Shown piece by piece: positions 1 to 8,553 of a DNA stretch of 64,000 bases. Position numbers and translations under genes: made by a program. The stretch is from Stappia sp. MMSF_3263. GTDB lineage: Bacteria > Pseudomonadota > Alphaproteobacteria > Rhizobiales > Stappiaceae. Location: NCBI RefSeq assembly GCF_030733745.1, contig NZ_JASHIK010000018.1, forward strand, positions 43,826 through 107,825, given 5' to 3'. Each line of letters begins with the position of its first letter. Within the stretch, counting starts at the first letter, position 1. The notes under the pieces were generated by a model. That model saw only the letters and a program-made list of their open reading frames with translations. It did not search any database and had not been told where the DNA came from.

Positions 1-593
1 AGGTCGAACCCGTGGGCAAGCAGCGAAGCCGACAGCCGCTCCGCCGGGGCTTCATCGGCACGGCCGGCGGGTATCTTCCGGTCGCCGATATGAATGACGC
101 CGCGCAGGAAGGTGCCCGTGGTAAGCACGACCGATCGGCAGGCAATCTCCCGTCCATCAGCCAGCACGATGCCGGTGATGCGCTTGTCCACCACACGAAG
201 CTCAGCCGCCTCGCCTTCCACCACCGTCAGGTTCGCCGTCTCCCGGATCGCGTCCTGCATCGCCTCCCTGTAGAGACGTCGGTCCGCCTGGGCGCGCGGC
301 CCGCGAACGGCCGGCCCCTTGCGCCGGTTCAGGAGGCGAAACTGAATGCCCGCACAGTCCGCAACGCGGCCCATCAATCCGTCGAGTGCGTCGACCTCGC
401 GGACGAGATGTCCCTTGCCCAGGCCCCCGATGGCGGGGTTGCAGGACATGACCCCGATCGTGTCGAAGCGATGTGTCACAAGCGCTGTGCGTGCACCAAG
501 CCGTGCGGAGGCCGCGGCGGCCTCGCACCCCGCATGGCCGCCACCGATCACCACCACGTCGTACCCGCTCACGCCCGAGATCCCGTCAGACAT
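1..593 (-). CDS. mnmG: MnmG (GidA), tRNA uridine 5-carboxymethylaminomethyl modification enzyme, N-terminal part
   Basis: FAD-binding subunit of the MnmE-MnmG complex, which installs the cmnm5 group on wobble U34 of several tRNAs. The reverse strand reads [19 protein letters not shown] at the N-terminus, with the Rossmann dinucleotide motif GGGHAGCE, then SCNPAIGG, the family signature [13 protein letters not shown] and TTGTFLRG. About 197 of the usual ~620 residues are present; the gene runs off the left edge and is not truncated by any stop seen here. The ATG at 593 is the only in-frame start before the first conserved residues. In Rhizobiales mnmG is normally followed by rsmG-parA-parB, so the chromosomal parAB genes are expected just outside the window (inference). 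Confidence 0.97.
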   Translation of the reverse strand, partial: MSDGISGVSGYDVVVIGGGHAGCEAAAASARLGARTALVTHRFDTIGVMSCNPAIGGLGKGHLVREVDALDGLMGRVADCAGIQFRLLNRRKGPAVRGPRAQADRRLYREAMQDAIRETANLTVVEGEAAELRVVDKRITGIVLADGREIACRSVVLTTGTFLRGVIHIGDRKIPAGRADEAPAERLSASLLAHGFD

Positions 594-768
594 TGCCACC
601 GTCACTTCTCTTGCCATCTGGCCCGTATCTTCAAGATGCCCAAAACCCGCCCGAGCTGTGCGGAGACCCGAACAGGTCCCCCTTGGCCAGGCCGCCACCT
701 CGGCAGGATAACTGGCCCGCCTCGGCCAAGGAGGGATTGGGCCGGCACCTATCGATCAACTGGGCTCT

Positions 769-777
769 TGTGGATAA
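769..777 (-). promoter_or_regulatory. Perfect DnaA box
   Basis: The plus strand reads TGTGGATAA, the reverse complement of the strict DnaA box TTATCCACA. It lies in the mnmG leader region. A single exact box can occur by chance, but the position beside mnmG and 230 bp from a parS site favours a real DnaA-binding site. Confidence 0.5.
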
Positions 778-1002
778 ATCCAGATCCGGTGATAGCGAAA
801 TGGCGCCGCCCGGTCAAAGCGCTTCGCGCGTGTCAAGCGGCCGTTCGCCTCAACGGCCCACCCCCTTCCCGCTACCAAGATAGAAAACGCGCCCCGCGAG
901 AACCTTCATGTTGAGGGCGATGACAGAGCGACAGGGCATCGCTTCGGCGATTGTTACGGATGAGTCTTCATTTCGGTTTTGAATCGACCTCGGAATTCCG
1001 GT

Positions 1003-1016
1003 GTTTCACGTGAAAC
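1003..1016. promoter_or_regulatory. parS site 1 (perfect palindrome)
   Basis: GTTTCACGTGAAAC is a perfect 14-bp palindrome identical to the core of the bacterial parS consensus bound by ParB/Spo0J. It sits between mnmE and mnmG. It is the only fully symmetric copy of the four in the window and is therefore the likely strongest ParB nucleation site. Confidence 0.88.
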
Positions 1017-1022
1017 GCTCGT

Positions 1023-2384
1023 TTACTTTCCGATACAAAATTCGCCGAAAATCACGTCCAGAAGATCTTCGACCCCGATACGTCCGGCGATGTGGCCCAG
1101 TTCATCCGCCGCGCGTCGCAGCTCCTCGGCCCGCAGTTCTAGCGGCAGGGACGATGCGGCAAGCGACGCCTCCACCGCTTCCAGGGCTCGGACCAGATGC
1201 CACCGATGCCGTTCACGCGTGGCAACCGGGTCGTCGAAGCCTCCAACCAATGCCCGGGCGAACTCCGTCAGCTGCGCGAGCAGGATGTCCATGCCATCGC
1301 CGGTTTTGGCCGAAACGCCGAAGACAGGCATCCCCGTTTGCGACACCGGCAGGGTTGCGCGCTTCGACCCCACCAGATCCGACTTCGTCAGAACCCTCCA
1401 AATGGGCGCAGATGGTTGCGGAAGCGAATCGAAGAACCCCGTGTCAGGATCCTCAGGATCGGAAAGCCAGAGGACGAGGTCGGCCGCGCCTGCCCGCTCC
1501 AAGGCCCTCCGGATACCCTCGCGCTCGACAATGCCGGTTGTCTCGCGCAGCCCCGCCGTATCGACAAGGGTCAAAGGCAAGCCCTGCAGGTCGAGATGCA
1601 CCTCGATCACGTCCCGGGTGGTTCCCGCCTCTTCCGTCACGATCGCCACATCGCGCCGGGCGATGGCATTCAGCAGGCTCGACTTGCCCGCATTGGGTCG
1701 ACCCAGAAGGACCACCTGCAGGCCGGCGCGAAGTCTCTCCGCCGCATGGGAGCGCTCAAGATGCGCCCTGATGTCGAGACGCAGCCTCTCCGCGTCTTCC
1801 CATACAATCGCGGAATTCTCGTCCGGCACGTCTTCCTCGTCGGCAAAGTCGAGCTCCGCCTCGATCATCGCGCGGATATGCAACAGGCGGCCGCGCCAGC
1901 CATCGTAGAGCGCTGTCAACGCACCGCCCGCCTGCGAGACGGCAAGACGGCGTTGCGCCTCCGTTTCCGCCGCAATCAGGTCGGCAAGGCCTTCCACCTC
2001 GAGAAGGTCGAGGCGCCCGTTGTCGAACGCCCTCCGCGTGAACTCCCCTGCAAGGGCCGGCCGGCACCCAGTCAGATCCGCCAACACGGCGAGGACGGCG
2101 GCAACGACAGCACGGCCGCCATGACAGTGGAGCTCGGCCACATCTTCGCCGGTGAAGCTGGCAGGGCCCGGAAACCACAGCACCAGGGCGCGATCGAGGA
2201 GGCTCCCGTCTTCGGGCCTGCGCAAATGGCGAAGCACAGCCTGCCTTGGTGCAGGGAGACTGCCGGTCATCGTTTCGAGCACGAATCGGCTGGCTGGCCC
2301 GGACAGGCGGACAACCGCCACCCCTGCCGGAGGAGCACCACTGGAAGCCGCAAAGATCGTGTCCACGAAAACCTCGCTCCGCAT
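1023..2384 (-). CDS. mnmE: MnmE (TrmE), tRNA modification GTPase
   Basis: GTPase partner of MnmG in wobble-uridine modification. The 453-residue protein has the N-terminal formyl-THF-binding domain (about 1-118, with HCHGG and GEFTRRAF), a helical domain interrupted by a G domain, and the invariant C-terminal CIGK with the functional cysteine at 450. The G domain shows the P-loop GRPNAGKSS (about 228-236), the TTRD loop, DTAGLRET and TKSD. The reading frame stays open 61 codons further upstream, but that stretch is unlike the family and the ATG at 2384 begins the conserved MRSEVFVDTI. The gene is divergent from the YyaL-type gene, with 154 bp between them. Confidence 0.97.
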   Translation of the reverse strand: MRSEVFVDTIFAASSGAPPAGVAVVRLSGPASRFVLETMTGSLPAPRQAVLRHLRRPEDGSLLDRALVLWFPGPASFTGEDVAELHCHGGRAVVAAVLAVLADLTGCRPALAGEFTRRAFDNGRLDLLEVEGLADLIAAETEAQRRLAVSQAGGALTALYDGWRGRLLHIRAMIEAELDFADEEDVPDENSAIVWEDAERLRLDIRAHLERSHAAERLRAGLQVVLLGRPNAGKSSLLNAIARRDVAIVTEEAGTTRDVIEVHLDLQGLPLTLVDTAGLRETTGIVEREGIRRALERAGAADLVLWLSDPEDPDTGFFDSLPQPSAPIWRVLTKSDLVGSKRATLPVSQTGMPVFGVSAKTGDGMDILLAQLTEFARALVGGFDDPVATRERHRWHLVRALEAVEASLAASSLPLELRAEELRRAADELGHIAGRIGVEDLLDVIFGEFCIGK

Positions 2385-2538
2385 TGGGGGCCGGACGGCA
2401 GACGCGTAAGCCGCCTGCCCTTGGCGTGGCCTCGCACCTGCCTTACCTTCGAAGGCAGATACCCGCGCACCACAGCAACGGTCCCGGTCCCTGGCCACAG
2501 GCGCGACCGCCACCGACCCCTCATACCCGGACGGGCCC

Positions 2539-4602
2539 ATGACCGACAACCGCCTTGGCGACGCCACCAGCCCCTACCTCCTCCAGCACAAGGACAACCC
2601 TGTCGCCTGGCGCGTCTGGGGAAGCGAAGCACTCGCCGAAGCGCGGGAAACAGGCAAGCCCATCCTTCTGTCCGTCGGCTATGCGGCCTGCCACTGGTGC
2701 CACGTCATGGCGCATGAGAGCTTTGAGGACGAAGAGGTCGCCGAGGTCATGAACCGGCTCTTCGTCAACATCAAGGTCGATCGCGAAGAGCGGCCGGATA
2801 TCGACCAGATCTACATGAGTGCCCTTCATGCCCTCGGCGAACAGGGCGGCTGGCCGCTGACCATGTTCCTGACCAGCGAGGCAGAGCCTTTCTGGGGCGG
2901 AACCTACTTTCCCAAGACCGCCCGTTGGGGACGGCCCGGTTTCGTCGACGTGCTGGAAGCCATCTCCGCCACCTATCATTCGGACCGCAGCCGAATCGAT
3001 ACCAATCGCAAGAACCTGATGCATCACCTCGCCCAGGGGCCCCGCAGCGGCGAAATCCTTCATCCGGGCCTGGCAGTCCTGGCAGGCGAGCGACTGGCAG
3101 GCCTGCTGGATTCCGAGAACGGCGGCATTCGCGGTGCACCGAAATTCCCGCAAGCCCCGGTGATGGACCTTGTCTGGCGGGCGGCGCTGCGATCCGGCCA
3201 GACCGACATGCTCGCCCGCTGCATCCACACGCTGGAGCGGATGAGCAATGGTGGGATCTACGACCATGTCGGCGGCGGCCTTGCCCGCTACTCCGTCGAC
3301 GAACGTTGGCTGGTCCCGCATTTCGAAAAAATGCTCTACGACAACGCCCAGTACGTCGCCCATCTCTCCCGGGCAATCTCCCTCGATCATCTCGATACCG
3401 CGCTTGGCGGTATGTTTCGGAGGCGACTCGACGATACGGTGGGCTGGATGATCAGGGAGATGCTGAACAGCGAGGCGTTTGCCGCCAGCCTGGATGCCGA
3501 CAGCGAAGGTGTCGAAGGAAAGTTCTACGTCTGGACGCCTGACGAGGTGGCCGCCGTTCTGGGTCCCGAGGACTGCGCCACCTTCATCCACGCCTATGAC
3601 ATCACATCGACCGGAAACTTCGAGGGCGCCAGCATCCCCAACCGCCTTGCCAGCGGACCCGACCCGGCCGACGAGGAGAAGCTTGCTCCCTTGCGCGCAA
3701 GGCTTCTTGCCGCGCGCGAGACACGCGTGCGGCCGGGCAGGGACGACAAGATCCTGGCCGACTGGAACGGCCATGCCATAGCCGCCCTTGCCCAGGCAGC
3801 TCATCTCAGCAAGCTGCATGGTGTTTCACGTGAATCCTGGCGAGGTCATGCAGTGGCCGCATACACCTTCGTCATGCAGACGATGCACGACGGCCGCGGC
3901 GCACTTGCCCATGCCTGGCGCGACGGACGTCTGACGAGACCCGGCTTCGCCAGCGATCATGCCTGCATGATGCGAGCGGCCCTCAGTCTTGCGGAAACGG
4001 CTTCCGAGGCGTCGGAAAGCCTCGCCTACCTGCGAGATGCGGAACACCTTGCGGACGCCCTTGAGCGGGATTTCCTGCACGAAGGAGGCGGCTACTACCT
4101 CAGTTCCGTCGCAGCCGATGACCTGATCCTTCGCCCCTACTCGCCTCTCGACGAGGCAGTGCCGAACGCGAACGCCATCGCGGCAGAAGCACTTGCACGG
4201 CTCTGGCATCTGACCGGCGACGATCGCTATCGCGTTCGGTGCGACGCAATCCTGGGTGCCTTCGCCGGCGAGATCCCCGTCAATGCCTTCGGTACTGCCG
4301 GCCTGCTCTCGGCAATCGACACCCGCGAGAACGCGGTTCTCGCTGTTATTGTCAGCCCCGACGGTGCAGCAGCGGCAGAGCTCGACAAAACGTTGTCAGG
4401 CCGGGGCGATCCTGCCTTGTTGCGTCTCCTTGGCGTGCCCGGACAAGAGCTGGCCGCGGGCCATCCCCTGCACGGCAAGGCCGCGAAAGACGGCAAGCCA
4501 ACGCTCTATCTTTGCCGGGAAGGCACATGCTCCGCCCCGATCACCGATCCTGCGGATATAGATCCGGCACTCGACGCACTGCGTTCGTCAGGCCGCATCT
4601 AG
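2539..4602 (+). CDS. Thioredoxin-domain protein of the YyaL/DUF255 family
   Basis: A 687-residue protein of the YyaL/SPATA20 family: an N-terminal thioredoxin-like domain (DUF255) followed by an (alpha/alpha)6-barrel domain resembling N-acylglucosamine 2-epimerase and related enzymes. The start MTDNRLGDATSPYLLQHKDN is the family hallmark, followed by a CxxC redox motif in AACHWCHVMAHESF (about residues 54-57) and DREERPDID. Length is typical. Function is not established; homologues are soluble and thought to be thiol-active. A parS-like site (3823-3836) lies inside this gene and is read as codons for G-V-S-R-E-S. It converges with the GNAT gene. Confidence 0.93.
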   Translation: MTDNRLGDATSPYLLQHKDNPVAWRVWGSEALAEARETGKPILLSVGYAACHWCHVMAHESFEDEEVAEVMNRLFVNIKVDREERPDIDQIYMSALHALGEQGGWPLTMFLTSEAEPFWGGTYFPKTARWGRPGFVDVLEAISATYHSDRSRIDTNRKNLMHHLAQGPRSGEILHPGLAVLAGERLAGLLDSENGGIRGAPKFPQAPVMDLVWRAALRSGQTDMLARCIHTLERMSNGGIYDHVGGGLARYSVDERWLVPHFEKMLYDNAQYVAHLSRAISLDHLDTALGGMFRRRLDDTVGWMIREMLNSEAFAASLDADSEGVEGKFYVWTPDEVAAVLGPEDCATFIHAYDITSTGNFEGASIPNRLASGPDPADEEKLAPLRARLLAARETRVRPGRDDKILADWNGHAIAALAQAAHLSKLHGVSRESWRGHAVAAYTFVMQTMHDGRGALAHAWRDGRLTRPGFASDHACMMRAALSLAETASEASESLAYLRDAEHLADALERDFLHEGGGYYLSSVAADDLILRPYSPLDEAVPNANAIAAEALARLWHLTGDDRYRVRCDAILGAFAGEIPVNAFGTAGLLSAIDTRENAVLAVIVSPDGAAAAELDKTLSGRGDPALLRLLGVPGQELAAGHPLHGKAAKDGKPTLYLCREGTCSAPITDPADIDPALDALRSSGRI
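3823..3836. promoter_or_regulatory. parS-like site 2, intragenic
   Basis: GTTTCACGTGAATC differs from the perfect palindrome by one base and lies inside the YyaL-type coding sequence. The 3' half contains GAATC, a GANTC (CcrM) methylation site. Intragenic parS sites are well known in Caulobacter and Bacillus. Confidence 0.72.
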
Positions 4603-4656
4603 GCCGTTTCGACGGGGTCAGAACGCTTCTGTCATCCTGGTCAGTCACACACAGCA

Positions 4657-5226
4657 CTACATCCGGGAGTCATGCATACCTTCCCAGGCAGGCCGCGAGA
4701 GCCTGTAAAGCACATGTGGGCGGAGCGGATGTCCGTCCACCAGCAGCGGATGTTCAAAGTCCGCGGCCATGTCCCGGCTCATCCCGATCCGCCGCATCAC
4801 TGCCTGAGACGGGAGGTTCTGCGAGGCGGTGAAGGAGACGATCTCCTCCAGGTCGAGGGTTTCGTAGCCGAATCGAAGCCATGCCCTTGCAGCCTCGCTC
4901 GCAAACCCCTGCCCCCAGGCAGTTTGTGCCAGCCGCCAACCGACTTCAACGCACGGCGCGAAGGGCAAAGGCGCGGCGGGCCTGCTCAATCCGACGAAGC
5001 CGAGAAACCGACCGGTCGCCTTTTCCTCCACCGGCTGAAAGCAGAAGCCGTCTTCCTCGGTCTTCTGCATCGCCTGCGCGATCAGGGCCTTGCTCTCTTC
5101 ACGGGTCAGCGGCGCAGGGAAATAGCGCATCACCTCCGCATCGGCACAAAGCGCTGCGAATGGCGCAAGGTCGCTCTCCCGCCACGGGCGCAGCACCAAC
5201 CGTTCCGTCTCCAGCTCTACATCCAT
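4657..5226 (-). CDS. GNAT-family N-acetyltransferase (RimJ/RimL-like)
   Basis: A 189-residue acetyl-CoA-dependent N-acetyltransferase of the RimJ/RimL type. It begins with the typical [15 protein letters not shown] and has the acetyl-CoA loop in [16 protein letters not shown] followed by [10 protein letters not shown]. The substrate cannot be read from sequence; relatives acetylate ribosomal protein N-termini or small amines. It lies downstream of rho on the same strand, but a terminator-like hairpin (5307-5341) separates them, so it probably has its own promoter in a segment that also carries two parS sites. Confidence 0.88.
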   Translation of the reverse strand: MDVELETERLVLRPWRESDLAPFAALCADAEVMRYFPAPLTREESKALIAQAMQKTEEDGFCFQPVEEKATGRFLGFVGLSRPAAPLPFAPCVEVGWRLAQTAWGQGFASEAARAWLRFGYETLDLEEIVSFTASQNLPSQAVMRRIGMSRDMAADFEHPLLVDGHPLRPHVLYRLSRPAWEGMHDSRM

Positions 5227-5274
5227 CTCAATCCCTCTCCTGCAGCGCTGGTCGTTGCAGATCCGAATCGACCT

Positions 5275-5288
5275 GATTCACGTGAAAC
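5275..5288. promoter_or_regulatory. parS-like site 3
   Basis: GATTCACGTGAAAC has one mismatch to the perfect palindrome and is the mirror form of sites 2 and 4. Its first five bases form a GANTC methylation site, and another GANTC (5265-5269) lies 10 bp upstream. It is located between rho and the GNAT gene, 50 bp from site 4. Confidence 0.78.
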
Positions 5289-5306
5289 ACGTCAGACACG
5301 TCGAAC

Positions 5307-5341
5307 GCAAAACACCCACGCCATTTTCCGGCGCGGGTGTT
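5307..5341 (-). terminator. Probable rho terminator
   Basis: Arms 5311-5322 and 5330-5341 pair over 12 positions with one mismatch around a 7-base loop. On the minus strand the hairpin is followed by TTTTGC. It lies 66 bp past the rho stop codon and would separate rho from the GNAT gene. The right arm runs into parS-like site 4. Confidence 0.6.
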
Positions 5342-5352
5342 TCACGTGAATC
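5339..5352. promoter_or_regulatory. parS-like site 4
   Basis: GTTTCACGTGAATC is identical to site 2 and also contains a GAATC (GANTC) site. Its centre is 64 bp from that of site 3, about six helical turns. Confidence 0.78.
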
Positions 5353-5406
5353 TATAAAGTCCCGACATCAGTCCCGGCGGATCTGCCGGAACCCTCTCCC
5401 GGGCTA

Positions 5407-6672
5407 TCAGGTGTTCATGCTGTCGAAGAACTCGTCGTTGGATTTGGTTTGCCGCAGCTTGTCGAGCAGGAACTCGATGGCATCGACCGTGCCCATCGGA
5501 TTGAGGATTCGACGCAGGACGAACATCTTCTTGAGCTGCACCGGCTCGACAAGCAGCTCTTCCTTGCGGGTGCCGGACCGCTGGATGTCGATGGCCGGGA
5601 ACACGCGCTTGTCGGAAATCTTGCGATCGAGAATGATCTCGGAGTTACCAGTACCCTTGAACTCCTCGAAAATGACCTCGTCCATGCGGCTGCCGGTATC
5701 GATCAGGGCCGTCGCGATGATGGTCAGCGACCCGCCTTCCTCGATGTTTCGGGCTGCACCGAAGAAGCGCTTGGGCCGCTGCAGGGCATTGGCGTCGACA
5801 CCACCGGTCAGGACCTTGCCGGAAGACGGCACGACCGTGTTGTAGGCACGACCCAAACGCGTGATCGAATCCAGCAGGATGACGACATCACGCCCATGCT
5901 CGACGAGACGCTTGGCCTTCTCGATGACCATCTCCGCGACCTGTACGTGGCGCACTGCCGGCTCGTCGAAGGTCGAGGAAACCACCTCGCCGTTCACCGT
6001 GCGCTGCATGTCGGTCACCTCTTCCGGGCGCTCGTCGATCAGCAGAACGATGAGATAGCATTCTGGGTGATTGGTGGTGATCGCCTTGGCGATATTCTGC
6101 AGGAATACCGTCTTGCCGGTTCGCGGCGGCGCCGTGATCAGCCCGCGCTGACCCTTGCCCAACGGAGCAACCAGGTCGATGACCCGCGACGACAGATCCT
6201 TGACCGTCGGATTCTCGACTTCCATTTTCAGCCGCTCATCAGGGTAGAGCGGTGTCAGGTTGTCGAAATGAACCTTGTGGCGCGCCTTCTCGGGATCCTC
6301 GAAATTGATCTTGTTGACCTTGAGGAGCGCGAAATACCGCTCGCCTTCCTTGGGACTGCGGATCTCGCCTTCGACCGTGTCGCCGGTGCGCAGGGAGAAC
6401 CGGCGGATCTGGGAGGGCGAGATGTAGATGTCGTCCGGCCCCGGAAGATAGTTGGCATCGGGCGAACGCAGGAAGCCGAAACCGTCCTGCAGAACCTCGA
6501 CGACACCCTCGCCGATGATGTCCACGTCCTGCGCGGCAAGCTGTTTGAGTATGGCGAACATCAGCTCCTGCTTGCGCATGGTGCTGGCATTCTCGACCTC
6601 ATGTTCCTCGGCGAAAGCGAGCAGTTCGGTCGGCGACTTGATCTTGAGATCTGAGAGTTTCATTTCCCGCAT
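5407..6672 (-). CDS. rho: Transcription termination factor Rho
   Basis: Hexameric RNA-dependent ATPase that ends transcription at Rho-dependent sites. The 421 residues match the usual alphaproteobacterial length. The N-terminus [18 protein letters not shown], the cold-shock RNA-binding domain with DGFGFLRSP, the Walker A motif APPRTGKT, the Q/R-loop region and [12 protein letters not shown] are all present. The frame is open 24 codons further upstream, but MREMKL is the conserved start. A 336-bp leader precedes it, compatible with the autoregulation known for rho in other bacteria. The neighbours hemJ and hemE lie upstream on the same strand, an order common near alphaproteobacterial origins. 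Confidence 0.97.
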   Translation of the reverse strand: MREMKLSDLKIKSPTELLAFAEEHEVENASTMRKQELMFAILKQLAAQDVDIIGEGVVEVLQDGFGFLRSPDANYLPGPDDIYISPSQIRRFSLRTGDTVEGEIRSPKEGERYFALLKVNKINFEDPEKARHKVHFDNLTPLYPDERLKMEVENPTVKDLSSRVIDLVAPLGKGQRGLITAPPRTGKTVFLQNIAKAITTNHPECYLIVLLIDERPEEVTDMQRTVNGEVVSSTFDEPAVRHVQVAEMVIEKAKRLVEHGRDVVILLDSITRLGRAYNTVVPSSGKVLTGGVDANALQRPKRFFGAARNIEEGGSLTIIATALIDTGSRMDEVIFEEFKGTGNSEIILDRKISDKRVFPAIDIQRSGTRKEELLVEPVQLKKMFVLRRILNPMGTVDAIEFLLDKLRQTKSNDEFFDSMNT

Positions 6673-7008
6673 GGGCAAGGGGTAATCTTCTGCTAGAGGG
6701 TGGATGTAGACGATCCCGCAGTTTGCTTGAGGCAACCGGATCAAAGGAAAGAAAAGGGATTGTCTGCTGATCGGAAGCCGGATCTTGCAATCCGGCCTGG
6801 CGCCTTGAGTATCCGTCGCGGTCGCGCCTGCCGGGCTTCCTGACCGATACGGGTAATGACACCATGCCCGCAGGATGTGAGGTTGAGCGAATTTACATTT
6901 TTAAGTTCGCAAGAGCAAGCGTCATTCTTCATGCCGCTGCAACAATACCCGCATCCGGACTTGTACATATTCAAGGCCCGGACGCAGGGTCAGTCATGAA
7001 TGACGCGC
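6673..7008. other. rho-hemJ intergenic region
   Basis: No gene with family support is seen. A perfect 7-bp inverted repeat (GCCGGAT at 6777-6783, ATCCGGC at 6790-6796, 6-base loop) sits about 105 bp upstream of the rho start. It has no uridine tract on the minus strand, so it is more likely a leader structure than a terminator. An AT-rich stretch at 6890-6905 probably belongs to the rho promoter. Confidence 0.4.
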
Positions 7009-7434
7009 CTAGAACGGCTTCAAGACCACTAGAATGACAATAATCACCATGAATGCGGTCGGTATTTCGTTGACGATCCGGTAGTGCCGCGAAGTCCGCG
7101 TGTTGGCATCCGCGGCAAAAACACGCACGCATTTCGCGAGGTAGCCATGCAGCCCGCTCATTGCAAGAACCACCGCCAGTTTTGCATGAAGCCAACCACT
7201 GCTGAAGAAGCCGCCCTCATAGGCCACCCAGAGGCCGAACACCCATGTGGCAATCATCGCCGGTGTTATGATCGCCTTGAGTAGGCGCCGTTCCATCACC
7301 TTGAACGTCTCGCTCTGAGGCGTGCCGGTCGGCGTCTCCGCGTGATAGACGAAAAGACGCGGCAGGTAGAACATCCCGGCCATCCAGGCGATGACCGAGA
7401 TAATGTGAAACGCCTTCAGCCAGAGATAAAGCAT
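7009..7434 (-). CDS. hemJ: HemJ, protoporphyrinogen IX oxidase
   Basis: A 141-residue inner-membrane protein with four hydrophobic segments that oxidises protoporphyrinogen IX to protoporphyrin IX in heme synthesis; it replaces HemG/HemY in most alphaproteobacteria. Visible features are the N-terminal WLKAFHIISVIAWMAGMFYLPRLFVYH, carrying the conserved histidine in the first helix, and RYYRI-like RHYRIVNEIPTAFM near the C-terminus. It starts 7 bp after hemE on the same strand, so the two are almost certainly co-transcribed, consistent with the shared pathway. Confidence 0.93.
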   Translation of the reverse strand: MLYLWLKAFHIISVIAWMAGMFYLPRLFVYHAETPTGTPQSETFKVMERRLLKAIITPAMIATWVFGLWVAYEGGFFSSGWLHAKLAVVLAMSGLHGYLAKCVRVFAADANTRTSRHYRIVNEIPTAFMVIIVILVVLKPF

Positions 7435-7441
7435 CGCGTCC

Positions 7442-8488
7442 TCAGCCTCTCGGGTCTTTCGCCTGTCGTACCCGCTCGATCATGCGCGCGACATTGTCCG
7501 GATCCGCCTCCGGCGTGACGCCGTGCCCCAGGTTGAAGACCAGGGGGCCGTCACCCAGCGTTTCCAGGACCTGGTCGACGCCATCCAGAAGCGCCTGACC
7601 GCCAGCCACAAGCCGCATCGGATCAAGATTACCCTGGACAGGCACCCGTGCCTGTACCTGGCGTGCCAGCGCTGCTGGAACCGTCCAGTCAAGGCCAACC
7701 GCATCCACACCCGTGCCGGCAATGAAATCCTCCAGGCGCGCGGCCGAGGCCTTGGGAAAGCCGATGATCCGCGCCCCCGGGACCGCGGCCCGCACCCCCT
7801 CGACAATCGCTTTCGTCGGAGCGATCGACCAGCGCGCGAACCCGGCGTCGTCAAGCACCCCGGCCCAGGTGTCGAAGATCTGGACGGCATCGGCACCAGC
7901 CTGAAGCTGCCGCACGAGATAGTCGATCGACGCGGGAACAAGCTGGTCGATGAACGACTGCATCAGCTCGGGATCGCGATAGGCGCCGATACGGGCGGCC
8001 GTCTGATCCTGCGTGGTGTGCCCCGCCACCGAATAGCACGCCACCGTCCACGGAGCTCCGCAGAAGCCCAGCAGCGTCGTTTCCTCCGGAAGCTCCGCCC
8101 GCAATCGGGATACGGTTGCGATAACAGGGTCGAGATGGGAGACCGCGCGCTCATGGTCGAGCCGCGCCACGAGTTCGCGGGACAGCGGGTCGAGCACCGG
8201 ACCGCGGCCTTCCTCAAAGCGAACCGGATATCCGAGAGCGTCAGGAACCACGAAAATGTCGGAGAACAGGATCGCCGCATCGAAGCCATAGCGACGAATG
8301 GGCTGAAGGGTCACTTCCGTTGCAAGATCCGTATCGTAACAGAACTCCAGGAAATTAACCTTTTTTGAACGGGTGGCGCGGTACTCAGGGAGATACCGAC
8401 CGGCCTGTCTCATCATCCAGACAGGGGGCGGCCAGAGCCGTTCTCCAGCAAGAACGCGCATGACCCGTCTCGAAGCCGTTTGAGTCAC
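7442..8488 (-). CDS. hemE: HemE, uroporphyrinogen decarboxylase
   Basis: Decarboxylates uroporphyrinogen III to coproporphyrinogen III. The protein is about 348 residues with the signatures PVWMMRQAGRYLPEYR, the catalytic-site arginine and aspartate region AILFSDIFVVPDALG, and FNLGHGVTPEADPDNV near the end. I chose the GTG at 8488 because an AAAGGGGG ribosome binding site lies just upstream; an ATG nine codons downstream (8461) is an alternative, and the open frame further upstream runs into the origin region. It heads a hemE-hemJ operon. In Caulobacter and Rickettsia the chromosomal origin abuts this gene. Confidence 0.96.
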   Translation of the reverse strand: MTQTASRRVMRVLAGERLWPPPVWMMRQAGRYLPEYRATRSKKVNFLEFCYDTDLATEVTLQPIRRYGFDAAILFSDIFVVPDALGYPVRFEEGRGPVLDPLSRELVARLDHERAVSHLDPVIATVSRLRAELPEETTLLGFCGAPWTVACYSVAGHTTQDQTAARIGAYRDPELMQSFIDQLVPASIDYLVRQLQAGADAVQIFDTWAGVLDDAGFARWSIAPTKAIVEGVRAAVPGARIIGFPKASAARLEDFIAGTGVDAVGLDWTVPAALARQVQARVPVQGNLDPMRLVAGGQALLDGVDQVLETLGDGPLVFNLGHGVTPEADPDNVARMIERVRQAKDPRG

Positions 8489-8511
8489 AAAGACCCCCTT
8501 TAAAAAAGAAA

Positions 8512-8533
8512 AGAATCCTGAAATGAGGATTCT
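8512..8533 (-). terminator. Hairpin with U-tract in the hemE leader
   Basis: AGAATCCT (8512-8519) and AGGATTCT (8526-8533) form a perfect 8-bp stem with a 6-base loop. On the minus strand the stem is followed by TTTTCTTTTTT and then the hemE ribosome binding site. It therefore resembles an intrinsic terminator or attenuator placed directly before hemE. Both arms contain a GANTC site. Confidence 0.5.
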
Positions 8534-8553
8534 GTTGTTTTTGTTTGTCGTTG

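Larger units (their letters stand above)
594..1022. other. mnmE-mnmG intergenic region with a DnaA box and a parS site
   Basis: This gap of about 430 bp separates the stop of mnmE from the start of mnmG and contains no convincing gene; the ORFs crossing it have neither family motifs nor ribosome binding sites. It holds one exact DnaA box (769-777) and a parS palindrome (1003-1016) only 6 bp beyond the mnmE stop codon. The length and the two replication-linked motifs suggest a structural chromosome role as well as the mnmG promoter. Confidence 0.6.

Noticed and set aside
12..914. Long plus-strand open frame over the left edge
   Set aside because: It is antisense to mnmG, whose reverse-strand protein has clear family motifs; the plus-strand product resembles nothing.
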